Below are positions 1 through 10,235 of a stretch of 64,000 nucleotides of DNA, in pieces. Location of the stretch: assembly GCA_903832085.1 (NCBI GenBank), contig CAIKZZ010000006.1, positions 1 through 64,000 on the forward strand. Reading direction: 5' to 3'. Position numbers and translations under genes: made by a program. The notes under the pieces are model-generated. The model ran no database searches. It was not told the DNA's origin and saw only the letters and a list, made by a program, of their open reading frames with translations. The DNA comes from an uncultured Pseudomonadota bacterium. GTDB lineage: Bacteria; Pseudomonadota; Gammaproteobacteria; Steroidobacterales; Steroidobacteraceae. The first letter of the stretch is position 1. Every line of letters begins with the position of its first letter.

Positions 1-51
1 GTCGTATATTTCTATTTCGTCAGCAGTAAAAGTTTGTTTTTTTAGCGGCAT
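1..51 (-). CDS. Start of a leftward gene, possibly a guaA-site tyrosine integrase (partial)
   Basis: An ATG at 51-49 on the minus strand opens 17 uninterrupted codons to the window edge; the predicted start is MPLKKQTFTADEIEIYD. It lies 160 bases past the stop of guaA and on the same strand, in DNA that is far more AT-rich than the genes to the right. From memory, integrases of islands inserted at the 3' end of guaA begin with a similar FTADE/IYD-type segment before a basic RGDYWQF-like stretch, which would lie outside the window. The identity is therefore an inference from seventeen residues plus location; the reading frame and base composition are what is seen. Confidence 0.4.
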   Translation of the reverse strand, partial: MPLKKQTFTADEIEIYD

Positions 52-121
52 ATATGTGTTGGGTTACTACGTTTTTGAACGGCTACAGCGTTGTGTAGCT
101 TTACGTGTAACTTTAATGCCA

Positions 122-154
122 ACGCCCAACTAAATCAACAACTTAGTTGGGCGT
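122..154. repeat. Perfect 12-bp inverted repeat downstream of guaA
   Basis: The arm ACGCCCAACTAA (122-133) is exactly complementary to TTAGTTGGGCGT (143-154), with a 9-base loop. It lies 58 bases past the guaA stop. On the guaA side no T-run follows, while on the plus strand a GTGTCTGTTTT stretch follows, so it is not a textbook terminator for guaA. It could be a terminator without a strong tail, or an integrase or excisionase binding element in the junction of the suspected island. Confidence 0.6.
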
Positions 155-211
155 GTGTCTGTTTTGTGTAACTACAAAAACTATATAAATCAAAAACTTA
201 CGTAATAGTTT

Positions 212-1798
212 CTACTCCCACTCAATCGTCGCTGGTGGTTTACCTGATATGTCATACACAACGCGGGATACCGCGGCAATCTCGTTAACTATTCGTAAAC
301 TCACTTTCTCGAGCAACTCGTAAGGTAAGCGCGCCCATCGGGCAGTCATAAAATCGATCGTCTCCACAGCCCGCAGTGCAATAACGGGCGCATATCGGCG
401 ACCATCCCCAGTCACACCCACCGACTTAACCGGAAGATACACAGCAAACGCCTGACTCGTCTTGTCGTACCAACCCGCCTTGTGCAGTTCATCAATAAAT
501 ATTTCATCGGCAAGACGCAAGGTATCTGCCGCTTCTTTGGTCACTGCACCCAAAATTCGCACGCCTAACCCTGGCCCTGGAAATGGATGACGATAAATCA
601 TCGAACGCGGGAGCCCTAGCTCAACGCCAATACGGCGCACTTCATCTTTAAAGAGCTCGCGTAGAGGCTCGACCAATTGCATCCGCATATGCTCAGGTAG
701 TCCACCAACGTTATGATGGCTTTTAATCAAATGAGCTTTACCCGTTTTCGCGCCAGCTGACTCGATCACGTCAGGATAAATCGTGCCCTGCGCAAGGAAG
801 TCGACACCTTTGATCTTATGGGCTTCCTCATCAAACACTTCCACAAATAAGCGACCGATGATTTTACGCTTTTCTTCTGGATCACTGACGTCAGCGAGCG
901 CGCTTAGAAAGCGAGCTTCCGCGTCAACACGAATCACTTTTACGCCAAGGTTATCGGCGAAGATCCGCATCACTTGGTCACCTTCCTTGTGACGCAAAAG
1001 ACCGTGATCCACAAATACACAAGTGAGCTGAGCGCCAATCGCACGGTGCAGCAAGGCCGCAACCACACTCGAATCAACCCCACCAGACAGCCCGAGCAGC
1101 ACCTGGCCTTGACCCACTTGAGCGCGGACTCGCTCAGTCGCATCTGTGATGATGTTGCTAGGAATCCATGAGCGCCCACAGCCGCAAATCTCATGAACAA
1201 AACGCGAGTAAATGCGCTCACCCTGAGTGGTATGCGTGACTTCCGGATGGAATTGCAGACCATAGTAGTGACGCGTCTCATCAGCGATACCGGCAACAGG
1301 TACATCAGGTGTCGATGCGATAATCTTAAATCCGGCCGGCACATCGACCACGCGATCGCCATGACTCATCCATACGTCGAGCAAACCGTGGCCTTCGGGA
1401 TTGACTCGATCCTCAATCTCTTTGAGCAACGCTGAGTGGCCGTGCGCCCGCACCTCAGCATATCCAAACTCTTTGGAGTCGTGAGCCTCGACGCGACCGC
1501 CTAATTGATGCGCCATCGCCTGTAGCCCGTAGCAGATGCCGAGTACCGGCACCCCAAGTGCCCAGACCGCCTGGTTTACACGCGGCGTCCCCTCAACCGT
1601 CACAGTCTCAGGACCACCTGAAAGAATGACCCCTAGTGGGGCATACTCGCGAATGTCTGCTTCCGACATATCCCAAGGATGTAATTCACAATACACGCCC
1701 AGCTCGCGAACTCGACGCGCAATCAACTGCGTGTACTGAGACCCGAAATCGAGGATCAGAACCCGCTGGGCATGAATATCAACAGACGTCTCAGCCAC
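212..1798 (-). CDS. guaA: GMP synthase (glutamine-hydrolysing)
   Basis: Converts XMP to GMP with ATP and glutamine, the last step of guanylate synthesis in the cytosol. The 528-residue length is normal. The N-terminal class I amidotransferase domain shows the nucleophile C89 in GICYGLQ and the H184/E186 pair in FHPE. The ATP pyrophosphatase domain has the PP-loop SGGVDSS near 238-244, and the C-terminal dimerisation domain ends in the family's usual PATIEWE. The start is GTG at 1798, two bases after the guaB stop, so the two genes are one transcription unit. The conserved 3' end of this gene is a known integration target for genomic islands, which fits the AT-rich junction that follows it. 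Confidence 0.97.
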   Translation of the reverse strand: MAETSVDIHAQRVLILDFGSQYTQLIARRVRELGVYCELHPWDMSEADIREYAPLGVILSGGPETVTVEGTPRVNQAVWALGVPVLGICYGLQAMAHQLGGRVEAHDSKEFGYAEVRAHGHSALLKEIEDRVNPEGHGLLDVWMSHGDRVVDVPAGFKIIASTPDVPVAGIADETRHYYGLQFHPEVTHTTQGERIYSRFVHEICGCGRSWIPSNIITDATERVRAQVGQGQVLLGLSGGVDSSVVAALLHRAIGAQLTCVFVDHGLLRHKEGDQVMRIFADNLGVKVIRVDAEARFLSALADVSDPEEKRKIIGRLFVEVFDEEAHKIKGVDFLAQGTIYPDVIESAGAKTGKAHLIKSHHNVGGLPEHMRMQLVEPLRELFKDEVRRIGVELGLPRSMIYRHPFPGPGLGVRILGAVTKEAADTLRLADEIFIDELHKAGWYDKTSQAFAVYLPVKSVGVTGDGRRYAPVIALRAVETIDFMTARWARLPYELLEKVSLRIVNEIAAVSRVVYDISGKPPATIEWE

Positions 1799-1800
1799 GA

Positions 1801-3270
1801 TCAGGTGATCCGATAATTGGGCGCTTCTTTCGTGATCGTCACATCATGCACATGACTCTCACGGACGCCGGCATTAGTGATGCGCACGAACCGCGGCTTA
1901 GAACGCAGATCTTCGATGTGGCCACTACCGGTATAACCCATCGCTGCACGTAAGCCACCTGCCAACTGATGCAGGATTGACACGATACTGCCTTTGTAAG
2001 GCACACGCCCCTCGATACCTTCGGGCACCAGCTTCTCTAATTCGCTTGTCGTGTCCTGGAAGTAACGATCCGCTGAACCATTACGCTGCGCCATAGCGCC
2101 GAGTGAACCCATACCGCGGTACGATTTGTAGCTACCACCTTGATACAACTCGACGTCTCCAGGAGACTCCTCAGTGCCAGCGAACAAGCCACCAATCATG
2201 ACGGCGTGCGCGCCTGCAGCGATTGCTTTAGCAAGGTCGCCTGAAAAGCGAATACCGCCATCGGCAATTAACGGCACACCACTTTTTTGCAATGCAGCGG
2301 CCACATTAGACACTGCACTAATCTGCGGAACACCCACACCTGCCACAATCCGTGTTGTGCATATAGATCCGGGGCCAATACCCACTTTGACGCCATCGGC
2401 ACCCGCCGCGACGAGCGCTTCTGCTGCTTCACCGGTGACGATATTTCCGCCTATGACATCAAGATCCCCGTAGGTCTTCTTAATACGAGCCACCATCTCA
2501 AGTACGCCGCGCGAATGACCGTGCGACGTATCGACGATAATCACATCAACGCCCGCTTCCACTAACTGTGCCACTCGATCAATCGTATCGGGGCTAGTGC
2601 CCACAGCCGCACCAACACGTAGCCGACCACTACTGTCTTTACAGGCTCGTGGAAACTCGGTTGCTTTTTGAAAATCTTTCACTGTGATCATGCCTTTGAG
2701 GCGCCCCGCCTTATCAACGACAAGCACTTTCTCAATACGATGCTGATGCAACAAATGAAGCACTTCATCTTTAGGGGCATTTTCGCGCACCGTCACAAGC
2801 CTTTCTTTAGGCGTCATCACGATGGAGACCGGCTCATCAAAACGCTGCTCGAAGCGCAAATCGCGGTGAGTGACAATGCCAACTACTTCACTATCGGTTG
2901 TTACGACCGGCACACCAGAGATGCCCTTGGAACGAGTGAGCGCAATCACATCACGAATCGTTTTGTCAGGCGTGACAGTAATCGGATCTGTAATGACACC
3001 ACTTTCATATTTTTTGACGCGCAGGACTTCCCTCGCCTGCGCTTGTGCTGTCATATTTTTATGTACGATACCGATGCCACCTTCCTGCGCGATGGTAATT
3101 GCGAGGCGCGCCTCGGTCACGGTATCCATGGCGGCCGACAGTATTGGTAAATTTAGGCGGATATTGCGCGTCAGGCGAGTGGACAAATCCACTTCGCGCG
3201 GTAGCACCTCCGAATAGGCTGGTACCAACAAGACGTCGTCAAAGGTAAGCGCTTCGTGGTCAATTCGCAT
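1801..3270 (-). CDS. guaB: Inosine-5'-monophosphate dehydrogenase
   Basis: Oxidises IMP to XMP with NAD, the committed step toward GMP. The protein has 489 residues from the ATG at 3270. That start is chosen over an in-frame upstream codon at 3318 because it gives the usual [12 protein letters not shown] beginning and has a GGAGGG ribosome site just upstream. The (beta/alpha)8 barrel is split by a CBS pair at about residues 93-203. The catalytic loop GPGSICTTR places the active cysteine at C304, and a C-terminal flap region follows. It is first in the guaB-guaA unit and divergent from xseA, with about 140 bases of shared promoter space. Confidence 0.97.
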   Translation of the reverse strand: MRIDHEALTFDDVLLVPAYSEVLPREVDLSTRLTRNIRLNLPILSAAMDTVTEARLAITIAQEGGIGIVHKNMTAQAQAREVLRVKKYESGVITDPITVTPDKTIRDVIALTRSKGISGVPVVTTDSEVVGIVTHRDLRFEQRFDEPVSIVMTPKERLVTVRENAPKDEVLHLLHQHRIEKVLVVDKAGRLKGMITVKDFQKATEFPRACKDSSGRLRVGAAVGTSPDTIDRVAQLVEAGVDVIIVDTSHGHSRGVLEMVARIKKTYGDLDVIGGNIVTGEAAEALVAAGADGVKVGIGPGSICTTRIVAGVGVPQISAVSNVAAALQKSGVPLIADGGIRFSGDLAKAIAAGAHAVMIGGLFAGTEESPGDVELYQGGSYKSYRGMGSLGAMAQRNGSADRYFQDTTSELEKLVPEGIEGRVPYKGSIVSILHQLAGGLRAAMGYTGSGHIEDLRSKPRFVRITNAGVRESHVHDVTITKEAPNYRIT

Positions 3271-3409
3271 AGACAGCCCTCCGCCGCGATGTCCCGGCGG
3301 GGGCCGATGCGTTGTCAACGGACTCCGCCGGGGAGCCGTGAGTAAAGCGCGCCATTGTACCTATCTAACGGGTGCGGGTAAACCTCGTGGAGCAAGGTAA
3401 GATATAGGC

Positions 3410-4645
3410 ATGGCCCTCTATAGCGAAAACCCCACGCAGCGCGATGTTTACAGCGTGAGTCGCCTAAACCGCGAGGCCCGTATTTTGCTCGAGACGGGCC
3501 TTGCCACCCTATGGCTTGAGGGCGAAATATCCAATTTTTCACGTCCAAGCTCAGGGCACTGGTATTTCACACTTAAAGACTCTGCTGCCCAAGTCCGCTG
3601 CGCCATGTTCCGTAGTGCCAACCTGCGCGTGCGCGTAACGCCAAAAGATGGCCTGCAGGTACTCATACGGGGGCGAGTCGGCCTGTACGAGAATCGCGGC
3701 GAATTCCAGCTGGTGGCTGAGCATATCGAGGAGGCCGGCGAAGGTGCGTTACGGCGGCGTTTTGAGGAACTCAAGGCGCGCCTAGCCGCTGAGGGGCTTT
3801 TTGATCTGGGGCGCAAAAAAGCGTTGCCCAGCTTGCCACGACGCATCGGCGTCATCACCTCACCCACCGGCGCTGCCATCCGCGACATTCTGCATGTCTT
3901 ACAACGGCGGTTTGCGGCAATACCAGTACTCATCTACCCGACCGCGGTACAAGGAGCAGGAGCTGCCGCAGAAATTGCGAGCATGCTCAGACTGGCGAAC
4001 AGCCGCAATGAGGTCGATCTATTGATACTCGCCCGAGGCGGCGGCTCGCTGGAGGATCTCTGGTCATTTAACGAAGAGATCGTCGCACGCGCCATTGCGG
4101 CTAGCGATATCCCCATCATTACCGGCATCGGCCATGAAGTCGACACAACAATTGCTGACTTTGTCGCGGATGTCCGAGCCCCCACACCCTCAGGAGCAGC
4201 TGAGCTTGCGGTACCCGATCGCGCAGAATGGCTACGCGCCATTGCAAATGGACTTCGGCGGCTCCGAGCAGGCTGGGAGCAGCGCCACCAGCGAGCCCAT
4301 GAGCGACTTAAGTGGCTAACAATGCGCCTACAGCGGGTGCACCCCCGCGAGCAACTGATACGGCGAGCCCAACGTATAGACGAACTGGAGGCCCGTCTAC
4401 AACGGGCGGCTCACGCACACTTTAGCAATGCAAAAACACGCCTAGGCAGCGCGATGCGCACTTTACATGCTGTCAGTCCGCTAGCGACATTAAATCGCGG
4501 CTATGCCATCGTGCTCAAAACCGATGGAACGATCGTCAAATCAACACAGGAAGTCACGCTTGGTGAGACCATCACAGCCCGCGTGGGAGATGGTCAGCTA
4601 CGCGCCCATGTCAGCGAGATACTTGGGAAGGCCAGCACTAAATAG
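3410..4645 (+). CDS. xseA: Exodeoxyribonuclease VII large subunit
   Basis: Large subunit of the single-strand-specific exonuclease VII, which acts with the small XseB subunit (not in this window). The 411 residues begin with an OB-fold DNA-binding domain (about 10-110, including LWLEGEISNF and GHWYFTLKD). The catalytic core follows with GVITSPTGAA, LARGGGSLEDLW and TGIGHEVDTT, then a helical C-terminal half. It is somewhat shorter than the enteric protein, mostly in the helical region. An AAGGTAAG-like ribosome site precedes the ATG. It is transcribed away from guaB and ends 28 bases from der, which converges on it. Confidence 0.96.
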   Translation: MALYSENPTQRDVYSVSRLNREARILLETGLATLWLEGEISNFSRPSSGHWYFTLKDSAAQVRCAMFRSANLRVRVTPKDGLQVLIRGRVGLYENRGEFQLVAEHIEEAGEGALRRRFEELKARLAAEGLFDLGRKKALPSLPRRIGVITSPTGAAIRDILHVLQRRFAAIPVLIYPTAVQGAGAAAEIASMLRLANSRNEVDLLILARGGGSLEDLWSFNEEIVARAIAASDIPIITGIGHEVDTTIADFVADVRAPTPSGAAELAVPDRAEWLRAIANGLRRLRAGWEQRHQRAHERLKWLTMRLQRVHPREQLIRRAQRIDELEARLQRAAHAHFSNAKTRLGSAMRTLHAVSPLATLNRGYAIVLKTDGTIVKSTQEVTLGETITARVGDGQLRAHVSEILGKASTK

Positions 4646-4673
4646 CGCAGCGCCAAAAAAACGCTCGCGGTCG

Positions 4674-6062
4674 TCACTTGCCTTTTCGATGCTTGATTAG
4701 GCGTCGGCGCTTCTTTTTTTGCCTTTCGTTAAGCTCATTGCGTCGACCCGCAAATGGATTCACATCCGAGCGAAATTCGACCCTTACTGGGGTACCCTGC
4801 AAGCGGAATGCCTCACGATAGGTATTGATCAAATAGCGACGAAAGGCTTCCGGTACGTGCTGTACCTGATTGCCGTGAATAATGATCACGGGTGGATTTC
4901 GGCCACCCTGATGCGCATAACGCAATTTGATGCGACGACCGCGCACCAACGGGGGCTGGTGAGCCTCTAGCGCTTTCTCAAGCACCCGAGTCAACTCAGG
5001 CGTTGGTAAATCTTTAAGGGCCGCTTGTGCCGCACGCCAGCTCGCGCCCAGCAGATCACCTACACCGCTACCATGTAGAGCTGAAATAAAATATTGAGGC
5101 GCAAAATCAAGAAAAGGTATTTTTAAAAGCAGTTGGTTACGGATGTGATCTCGCTGATCAGGTGGAATGTTGTCCCACTTATTAATGGCAAGAACGAGCG
5201 CCCGACCACGTTCTGCCACATGGCCGAACAACGTCGCATCTTGATCGGAGATTGTCTCATGAGCATCAAGCACACCAATGACGACGTGTGCCTCCTCGAT
5301 CGCCTGCAATGCTTTTACCACACTAAATTTTTCAACTGTCTCTTCAACCCGGGCACGTCGACGCACGCCGGCCGTGTCGATTAGCACGTAGTTACGCCCA
5401 TCCCTCTCGAACGGCACATGCACGCTGTCGCGCGTTGTACCTGGCTGATCAAAGGCAATCAAACGATCCTCACCAATCATCCGGTTGATCAATGTTGATT
5501 TGCCTACATTGGGACGACCAACCACTGCAATACGAATCGTATCCCCAAGCGGTTGATCCTCTTCGGCCTCGGCTACGGGTAAGCCCTGCAGCATCGCAGC
5601 CGCAAGCGCCTCGATGCCCTCACCATGCGCGGCCGAAATTGGTATGGGCGTTCCCAATCCAAATGAATGAAATTCGTTGCCTGCGACTTCAAGGTCAAAG
5701 CCTTCGCATTTGTTCGCTGCAACGATGACAACTTTACCCAAACGCCGCAATCGCTCAGCCACATAGCGGTCAGCAGGCATTGGACCTGCACGCGCATCAA
5801 CCAGCAAGATCACCCGGTCTGCCTCTAGCACGGCGCGCTCGGTCTGCGCTGCCATCAGCACCTCAACGCCCTCTGGCGACTGCACGAGGCCACCGGTATC
5901 AACGACAATGTACCGTCCGCCACGGCGGCCGAAACCGTATTGGCGATCGCGCGTAAGACCAGGCAGGTCAGCGACAAGCGCATCCCGGGTGCCGGTCAAC
6001 ACATTAAATAGCGTCGATTTCCCCACATTGGGGCGACCGACGAGCGCGATGACCGGCAGCAT
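4674..6062 (-). CDS. der: Ribosome-assembly GTPase Der (EngA)
   Basis: Essential double GTPase needed for maturation of the 50S subunit. Two P-loops are visible, GRPNVGKST at residues 9-17 and again at 182-190, each followed by DxxG and NKxD-type motifs (NKCE in the first domain, NKWD in the second). A KH-like domain fills roughly residues 355-440, and the C-terminus is a lysine/arginine-rich tail that probably contacts rRNA. Length (462) is typical. It is the last gene of the leftward run with bamB, 19 bases away, the usual gammaproteobacterial order. Confidence 0.97.
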   Translation of the reverse strand: MLPVIALVGRPNVGKSTLFNVLTGTRDALVADLPGLTRDRQYGFGRRGGRYIVVDTGGLVQSPEGVEVLMAAQTERAVLEADRVILLVDARAGPMPADRYVAERLRRLGKVVIVAANKCEGFDLEVAGNEFHSFGLGTPIPISAAHGEGIEALAAAMLQGLPVAEAEEDQPLGDTIRIAVVGRPNVGKSTLINRMIGEDRLIAFDQPGTTRDSVHVPFERDGRNYVLIDTAGVRRRARVEETVEKFSVVKALQAIEEAHVVIGVLDAHETISDQDATLFGHVAERGRALVLAINKWDNIPPDQRDHIRNQLLLKIPFLDFAPQYFISALHGSGVGDLLGASWRAAQAALKDLPTPELTRVLEKALEAHQPPLVRGRRIKLRYAHQGGRNPPVIIIHGNQVQHVPEAFRRYLINTYREAFRLQGTPVRVEFRSDVNPFAGRRNELNERQKKKRRRLIKHRKGK

Positions 6063-6081
6063 TTCTATCCCCTAACGCGTA

Positions 6082-7242
6082 TTACCGCGCGTGGGCGCGA
6101 AAGGCATATAACTGGCCAGCGTCAGTCTGCACGTAGACCACACCGTCTGCGACCACTGGGGTATTGGAAATTCGTGACTTCTTCTTGGTCACGATACGAG
6201 CCAATAGTGCTCCGGTATCGCGATCAAGCCAGTGCAAATAACCTTCAAAATCAGCAACCACAAGTGCGCTATCGTCAAGCACAGGAGCTGTCAGAGAGCG
6301 CCGCGCCAAAGCCTCTTGCGTCCAAACAGTCGTACCGTCCTTGCGGGCAAGCGCTTGTACTTTACTGTCGGATAACGAGACAAAAACCCGCTGATCATCA
6401 ACCGTCAGCCCGTGATTACTGGATGCTTCATGCGACCACCAGATTTGCCCGGACTCTAAGCCCAGCATCGCAACACGCCCCTGAAACCCTGCAACAAAAA
6501 CCTCATGACCCGAGACTTCAATATGCCCGTCAATATCAACCATTCGTTCAAGTTCAGTACGCCCGCGTGGTGGACTGATTGCGGTATCCCAAAGCACATC
6601 ACCGTTAGTAACCGAGTAGGCCGCCATTTTACCGTTATCAAAACCACACAACACGGCATCTCCTGCAAGCACTGGCGCCGCGGTCCCACGCAAACTTAAA
6701 CGCGGTACCTGCTGCTCATTGCTCCAAAGCTCATGGCCGGTGTCAAGCGTCAGCGCACGTACACGCCCATCAACGGTGCGCACGACGACGGCGGTAGCCG
6801 ACACAACGGGCGCACTGAGCACCTCACCGCTGACTCGCACTTTCCATTTCAATACACCGGTGCCTTGATCAAGGGCAACAATCTGTCCGTCACTGGAACC
6901 CGCGAGAACAAGCCCACCACCTACTGCCGGACCAGCTGACAGCGCGAGCTTAGTGGTCGCACGCCACAACTCATGTCCCGAGCTCGCTTTGAGATCTCGA
7001 ATAACACCATCCTGAGCAGCCACATACACATGCCCATCGGCGACCGCGGGAACAAGCGCCATCCGCAGCAAGGGGTTTTTTGCACCGACTCTCACTTCCC
7101 ATAACTTTTGCACCGATAGCTTTGCGGCAAATGGTACGAGTGCAGCAGGCGGTTCTACGTCCTTATCCTTGGAGCAACCCCACAGAAAGCCGCTCAAAAT
7201 ACCGAACATGACGGCAAGGCGGATGCGATTAGTCAATGTCAT
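6082..7242 (-). CDS. bamB: Outer-membrane assembly lipoprotein BamB
   Basis: Accessory subunit of the BAM complex that inserts beta-barrel proteins into the outer membrane. The N-terminus is a lipoprotein signal with lipobox LWGC, making C23 the acylated residue. The remaining 360 residues contain repeated PQQ-type beta-propeller blades, seen as recurring VYVAAQDGVI, VLAGSSDGQIVALD and VVADFEGYLHWLD segments. The start ATG overlaps the stop of the upstream yfgM-like gene by four bases, so the two are translationally coupled. Position between yfgM and der is conserved in gammaproteobacteria and supports the name. Confidence 0.95.
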   Translation of the reverse strand: MTLTNRIRLAVMFGILSGFLWGCSKDKDVEPPAALVPFAAKLSVQKLWEVRVGAKNPLLRMALVPAVADGHVYVAAQDGVIRDLKASSGHELWRATTKLALSAGPAVGGGLVLAGSSDGQIVALDQGTGVLKWKVRVSGEVLSAPVVSATAVVVRTVDGRVRALTLDTGHELWSNEQQVPRLSLRGTAAPVLAGDAVLCGFDNGKMAAYSVTNGDVLWDTAISPPRGRTELERMVDIDGHIEVSGHEVFVAGFQGRVAMLGLESGQIWWSHEASSNHGLTVDDQRVFVSLSDSKVQALARKDGTTVWTQEALARRSLTAPVLDDSALVVADFEGYLHWLDRDTGALLARIVTKKKSRISNTPVVADGVVYVQTDAGQLYAFRAHAR

Positions 7243-7943
7243 TTAGGCTCTCCATTTAAGGGCACGGTCGCCTTAGGCGGTGCCGTCACTGACGGACTTA
7301 CGGCCGCAGCCACCTCTGGCCGCGTGGCGTTGATCTTCAGACGCAGTAACTCTCGATCAGCAGGAGCCAAATCTTTTGCAAGCAATGCCTCATTCCAAGC
7401 AGTGACAGCACCCGCCTTGTCACCCTTGTCACGCAGCACATCCCCACGCACGTGCGCGACCAAAGCCCCATGTGCTCCAGCAGGTATTGCTGCAAGCGTC
7501 GCAAGGGCCATATCAAGCTTGGCCTCAGCTCGTTGCACCCGCGCCAAGCGCAACTGCGCCACCACTTTTAATTCTGGATCAATAGAGGACTGAGACACCT
7601 TCAGAAGCAGCCCTTCCGCTTCGGCCAACTGATTCGCCTCAACCTCAAAGCGCGCCAGCGCCAGCTGCCCAAAATCGGCATAAGGGGTACGTCGGTAGGA
7701 CGCAACCAGCTCATCCGCTAGCTTAGTAGCGCCGGCCTTATCGCGGCGCGCAAGAGCATCAAGCTCCGCCACATACTTTTGGTTTGCGGCAAGCGACTGG
7801 CGGATTTTCCAGGATTGAAACTGCTGATAACCGACAAGCAGTCCAACACCAATTAATAAACCAGCGATCGCCCATGGAGCATTGTCCTTAACCCAACCTT
7901 TAACCTGGTCGATTTGCTCGCGTTCAGATAAATAATCTTCCAC
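7239..7943 (-). CDS. YfgM-type membrane-anchored TPR protein
   Basis: A 234-residue inner-membrane protein of the YfgM/UPF0070 family, thought to act as an ancillary chaperone beside the SecYEG/PpiD machinery. A short cytosolic N-terminus (EDYLSEREQIDQVKGW) is followed by one membrane helix at about 25-43 and a periplasmic helical, tetratricopeptide-like region rich in alanine. The start is GTG at 7943, supported by a GGGAG ribosome site six bases upstream. The C-terminal 30 residues are proline/alanine/threonine-rich and probably disordered. It is coupled to bamB by a four-base overlap. Confidence 0.9.
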   Translation of the reverse strand: MEDYLSEREQIDQVKGWVKDNAPWAIAGLLIGVGLLVGYQQFQSWKIRQSLAANQKYVAELDALARRDKAGATKLADELVASYRRTPYADFGQLALARFEVEANQLAEAEGLLLKVSQSSIDPELKVVAQLRLARVQRAEAKLDMALATLAAIPAGAHGALVAHVRGDVLRDKGDKAGAVTAWNEALLAKDLAPADRELLRLKINATRPEVAAAVSPSVTAPPKATVPLNGEPK

Positions 7944-8016
7944 TAGTATCTCCCACCGAAAATTCGATCACCGGCCAAAACCTCGTATGACCGGCTACCC
8001 GTAAATCAACGTGCCA

Positions 8017-9291
8017 TCACCCACCCACCAGCGCCGTTAAACGCGCTGGTAGATCTGGCAGCGAACACTCGTCCTGACCGCCAGCACCACGCAACAACTT
8101 GAGCACGACGGCCCCTTTAGCAAGCTCATCTGGACCTAATACCAGTGCCACAGCAGCACCACTGCGATCAGCGCGCTTGAACTGCGCCTTGAAACTACCG
8201 CCACCAAGGTCAGACTCAATGCGTATCCAAGGCAGCTGGCTGCGTAACTTCTCAGCAAGACCAAGGCCGTACGCTGGCGCTTCACTACCAGACATCACCA
8301 AATACACGTGCGGCACCTCGGCACTAACAGGCACTTCCAGCGCCTGCATGAGCAGCACGATCCGCTCAACACCAAGCGCCCAACCAATCGCGGGCGTCGG
8401 ACTGCCACCAAGCAACCCCACCAACCCATCATAACGACCACCAGAGCAAATCGCATTTTGTGAACCGAGCGCATCGGTGGTCCACTCAAAGACCGTACGG
8501 CTGTAGTAATCAAGCCCGCGCACTAAGCGACGATTCACGACGTATGGCACACCGGCCATATCAAGGCGCATCTTCAGTCCCTCGAAGTGCTCGCGCGACT
8601 GAACATCAAGAAAATCTTCTAACGTGGGCGCAGCAGCAATCAACTCCGCAAGCGCAGGGTTCTTACTATCAAGTATCCGGAGAGGATTTCCGACCAGTCG
8701 TCTGCGGCTATCAGCGTCTAAAGATCCCTCGTGAGCAGAGAAATATTCGCGTAACGCATCGCGATACACAGTCCGCGACTCAACCGTTCCAAGCGAATTA
8801 ATTTCCAAAGTGACTCGCGAAATACCCAGCTCTCCCCACAGACGGGCAGACAGCAAGATCAGTTCCGCATCGATATCAGGTCCATCATACCCAAAGGCCT
8901 CAGCATCGATCTGATAGAACTGCCGATAACGACCTTTCTGAGGCCGCTCACCACGGAACATGGGGCCCATAGTAAAAAGCCGGTGGCGCTGATTGTGCAG
9001 CATGCCATTTGAGATCGCGGCTCGGACGATCGCAGCGGTCGCCTCGGGACGCAACGTCAAGCTATCGCCATCGCGATCCTCAAACGTAAACATTTCTTTC
9101 TCGACGATATCCGTGTACTCGCCGATAGCTCGCTTGAAAAGACTGGTTCGCTCAAGTATCGGCACGCGTATCTCACGATACCCGTACCGCGCAAAAACCC
9201 GCCGCGCCGCTGCCTCTATGAGCTGCCACCAAGGCGCCTCTTCAGGCAGCACGTCATTCATTCCGCGCAATGGTGCAATGGTCTGTGTCAT
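8017..9291 (-). CDS. hisS: Histidyl-tRNA synthetase
   Basis: Class II aminoacyl-tRNA synthetase that charges tRNA-His. The 424-residue protein shows the motif 2 region (LRPEATAAIVRA and FRGERPQKGRYRQFYQ), the histidine-specific RGLDYYSRTVFEW and GGRYDGLVGLLGG, motif 3 around AIGWALGVERI, and a C-terminal anticodon-binding domain. It lies between rodZ and yfgM as in many gammaproteobacteria, although ispG, which commonly sits between rodZ and hisS, is not present here. Confidence 0.97.
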   Translation of the reverse strand: MTQTIAPLRGMNDVLPEEAPWWQLIEAAARRVFARYGYREIRVPILERTSLFKRAIGEYTDIVEKEMFTFEDRDGDSLTLRPEATAAIVRAAISNGMLHNQRHRLFTMGPMFRGERPQKGRYRQFYQIDAEAFGYDGPDIDAELILLSARLWGELGISRVTLEINSLGTVESRTVYRDALREYFSAHEGSLDADSRRRLVGNPLRILDSKNPALAELIAAAPTLEDFLDVQSREHFEGLKMRLDMAGVPYVVNRRLVRGLDYYSRTVFEWTTDALGSQNAICSGGRYDGLVGLLGGSPTPAIGWALGVERIVLLMQALEVPVSAEVPHVYLVMSGSEAPAYGLGLAEKLRSQLPWIRIESDLGGGSFKAQFKRADRSGAAVALVLGPDELAKGAVVLKLLRGAGGQDECSLPDLPARLTALVGG

Positions 9292-9314
9292 GGTCGTACG
9301 GCAGCCCTGCGCGA

Positions 9315-10235
9315 TCAGTTAGCAGCGCCGTCGCTATTGATGATAAAACGCGCTGTTGACGCAGCACGCCGCGAATTGGGCACCACAACCGTGCGTTCCC
9401 CTACGGTCAGATGCAGCGCATTTGCCTCCCCAAGAAAAACGCGCCACGGACCAGGCCCCGGAACCGCGCGCATCTCACCCACATGCAGCATTTCATACAA
9501 CACGCGCGTCCCACTGGTTGAGTAGACCTCGACCCAGCTCTCACCACGCGTTGCAGAAACAATTAGTGGGTCGGCAAGCGCTGCTCGCGTAGGCTGAGGG
9601 GGAGCCACCTTGGTGACTGGGATCTGTGCCGGAATAGTCTGAGCAGGAATACTTTGTGCTGGCGGCGTTTGAGTTGCCACACTTTGCGTCAAGGAACGAG
9701 ACTGCTTCGGCGCAGCAGTGGTGGTCACAGGCTTAATAGGGGCCACAACACGATCTTGAGTAGCGCCAACAGCCGCGGGCGCAGTATCAGCCGACGAAGA
9801 CCCTGCAAAGTGTCTCGTGAGCTTCGAGTAAAGCCAAATGACGACAAAAAGCGCTATTAGCGCACCTATCGCCAGCAATGCGGGCTTTCTAAGTTTGCGC
9901 AAATCTCGGCGCGGCATACGCGCTGTCGTCTGCGGTATCAATGTTGGCACGACCGGCGCTATCGCAAGCGCGTCATAAGCCGCCAAGACGTGCGATGCAG
10001 AGATATCTAGAAAATTAGCATAGGTGCGTAGAAAGCCACGCGCGTAAACGGGCGCATGAAATACGTCGAACTGATCGGCTTCCATTGCTTCAACCACACG
10101 CGTCTCAACGCGCAGTGCAGCCACGACTGCCGAAATCTCCAAGCCGCGCGCTCGACGACCGTCACGTAGCAGTGCGCCCGGACTCATGCCGTGACTGACT
10201 GCGACGCCCAGAGAAGCCCCTGTAGGCTCGTTCAT
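9315..10235 (-). CDS. rodZ: RodZ-like cell-shape protein
   Basis: Bitopic inner-membrane protein that links the MreB cytoskeleton to the cell-wall machinery. Residues about 15-85 form a Cro/CI-type helix-turn-helix (LLRDGRRARGLEISAVVAAL to YARGFLRTYANFL), which in this family binds MreB rather than DNA. A basic stretch is followed by one membrane helix at about 112-132, then a long proline/threonine/glutamine-rich periplasmic linker with repeated PAQ(S/T)IPAQ units. The C-terminus is a DUF4115-type beta domain (SWVEVYSTSG onward). The start overlaps the pilF stop by four bases. Confidence 0.9.
   Translation of the reverse strand: MNEPTGASLGVAVSHGMSPGALLRDGRRARGLEISAVVAALRVETRVVEAMEADQFDVFHAPVYARGFLRTYANFLDISASHVLAAYDALAIAPVVPTLIPQTTARMPRRDLRKLRKPALLAIGALIALFVVIWLYSKLTRHFAGSSSADTAPAAVGATQDRVVAPIKPVTTTAAPKQSRSLTQSVATQTPPAQSIPAQTIPAQIPVTKVAPPQPTRAALADPLIVSATRGESWVEVYSTSGTRVLYEMLHVGEMRAVPGPGPWRVFLGEANALHLTVGERTVVVPNSRRAASTARFIINSDGAAN

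Noticed and set aside
4646-4673. T-run after der on the minus strand as a terminator
   Set aside because: Only a 3-bp stem precedes it, too weak to call.
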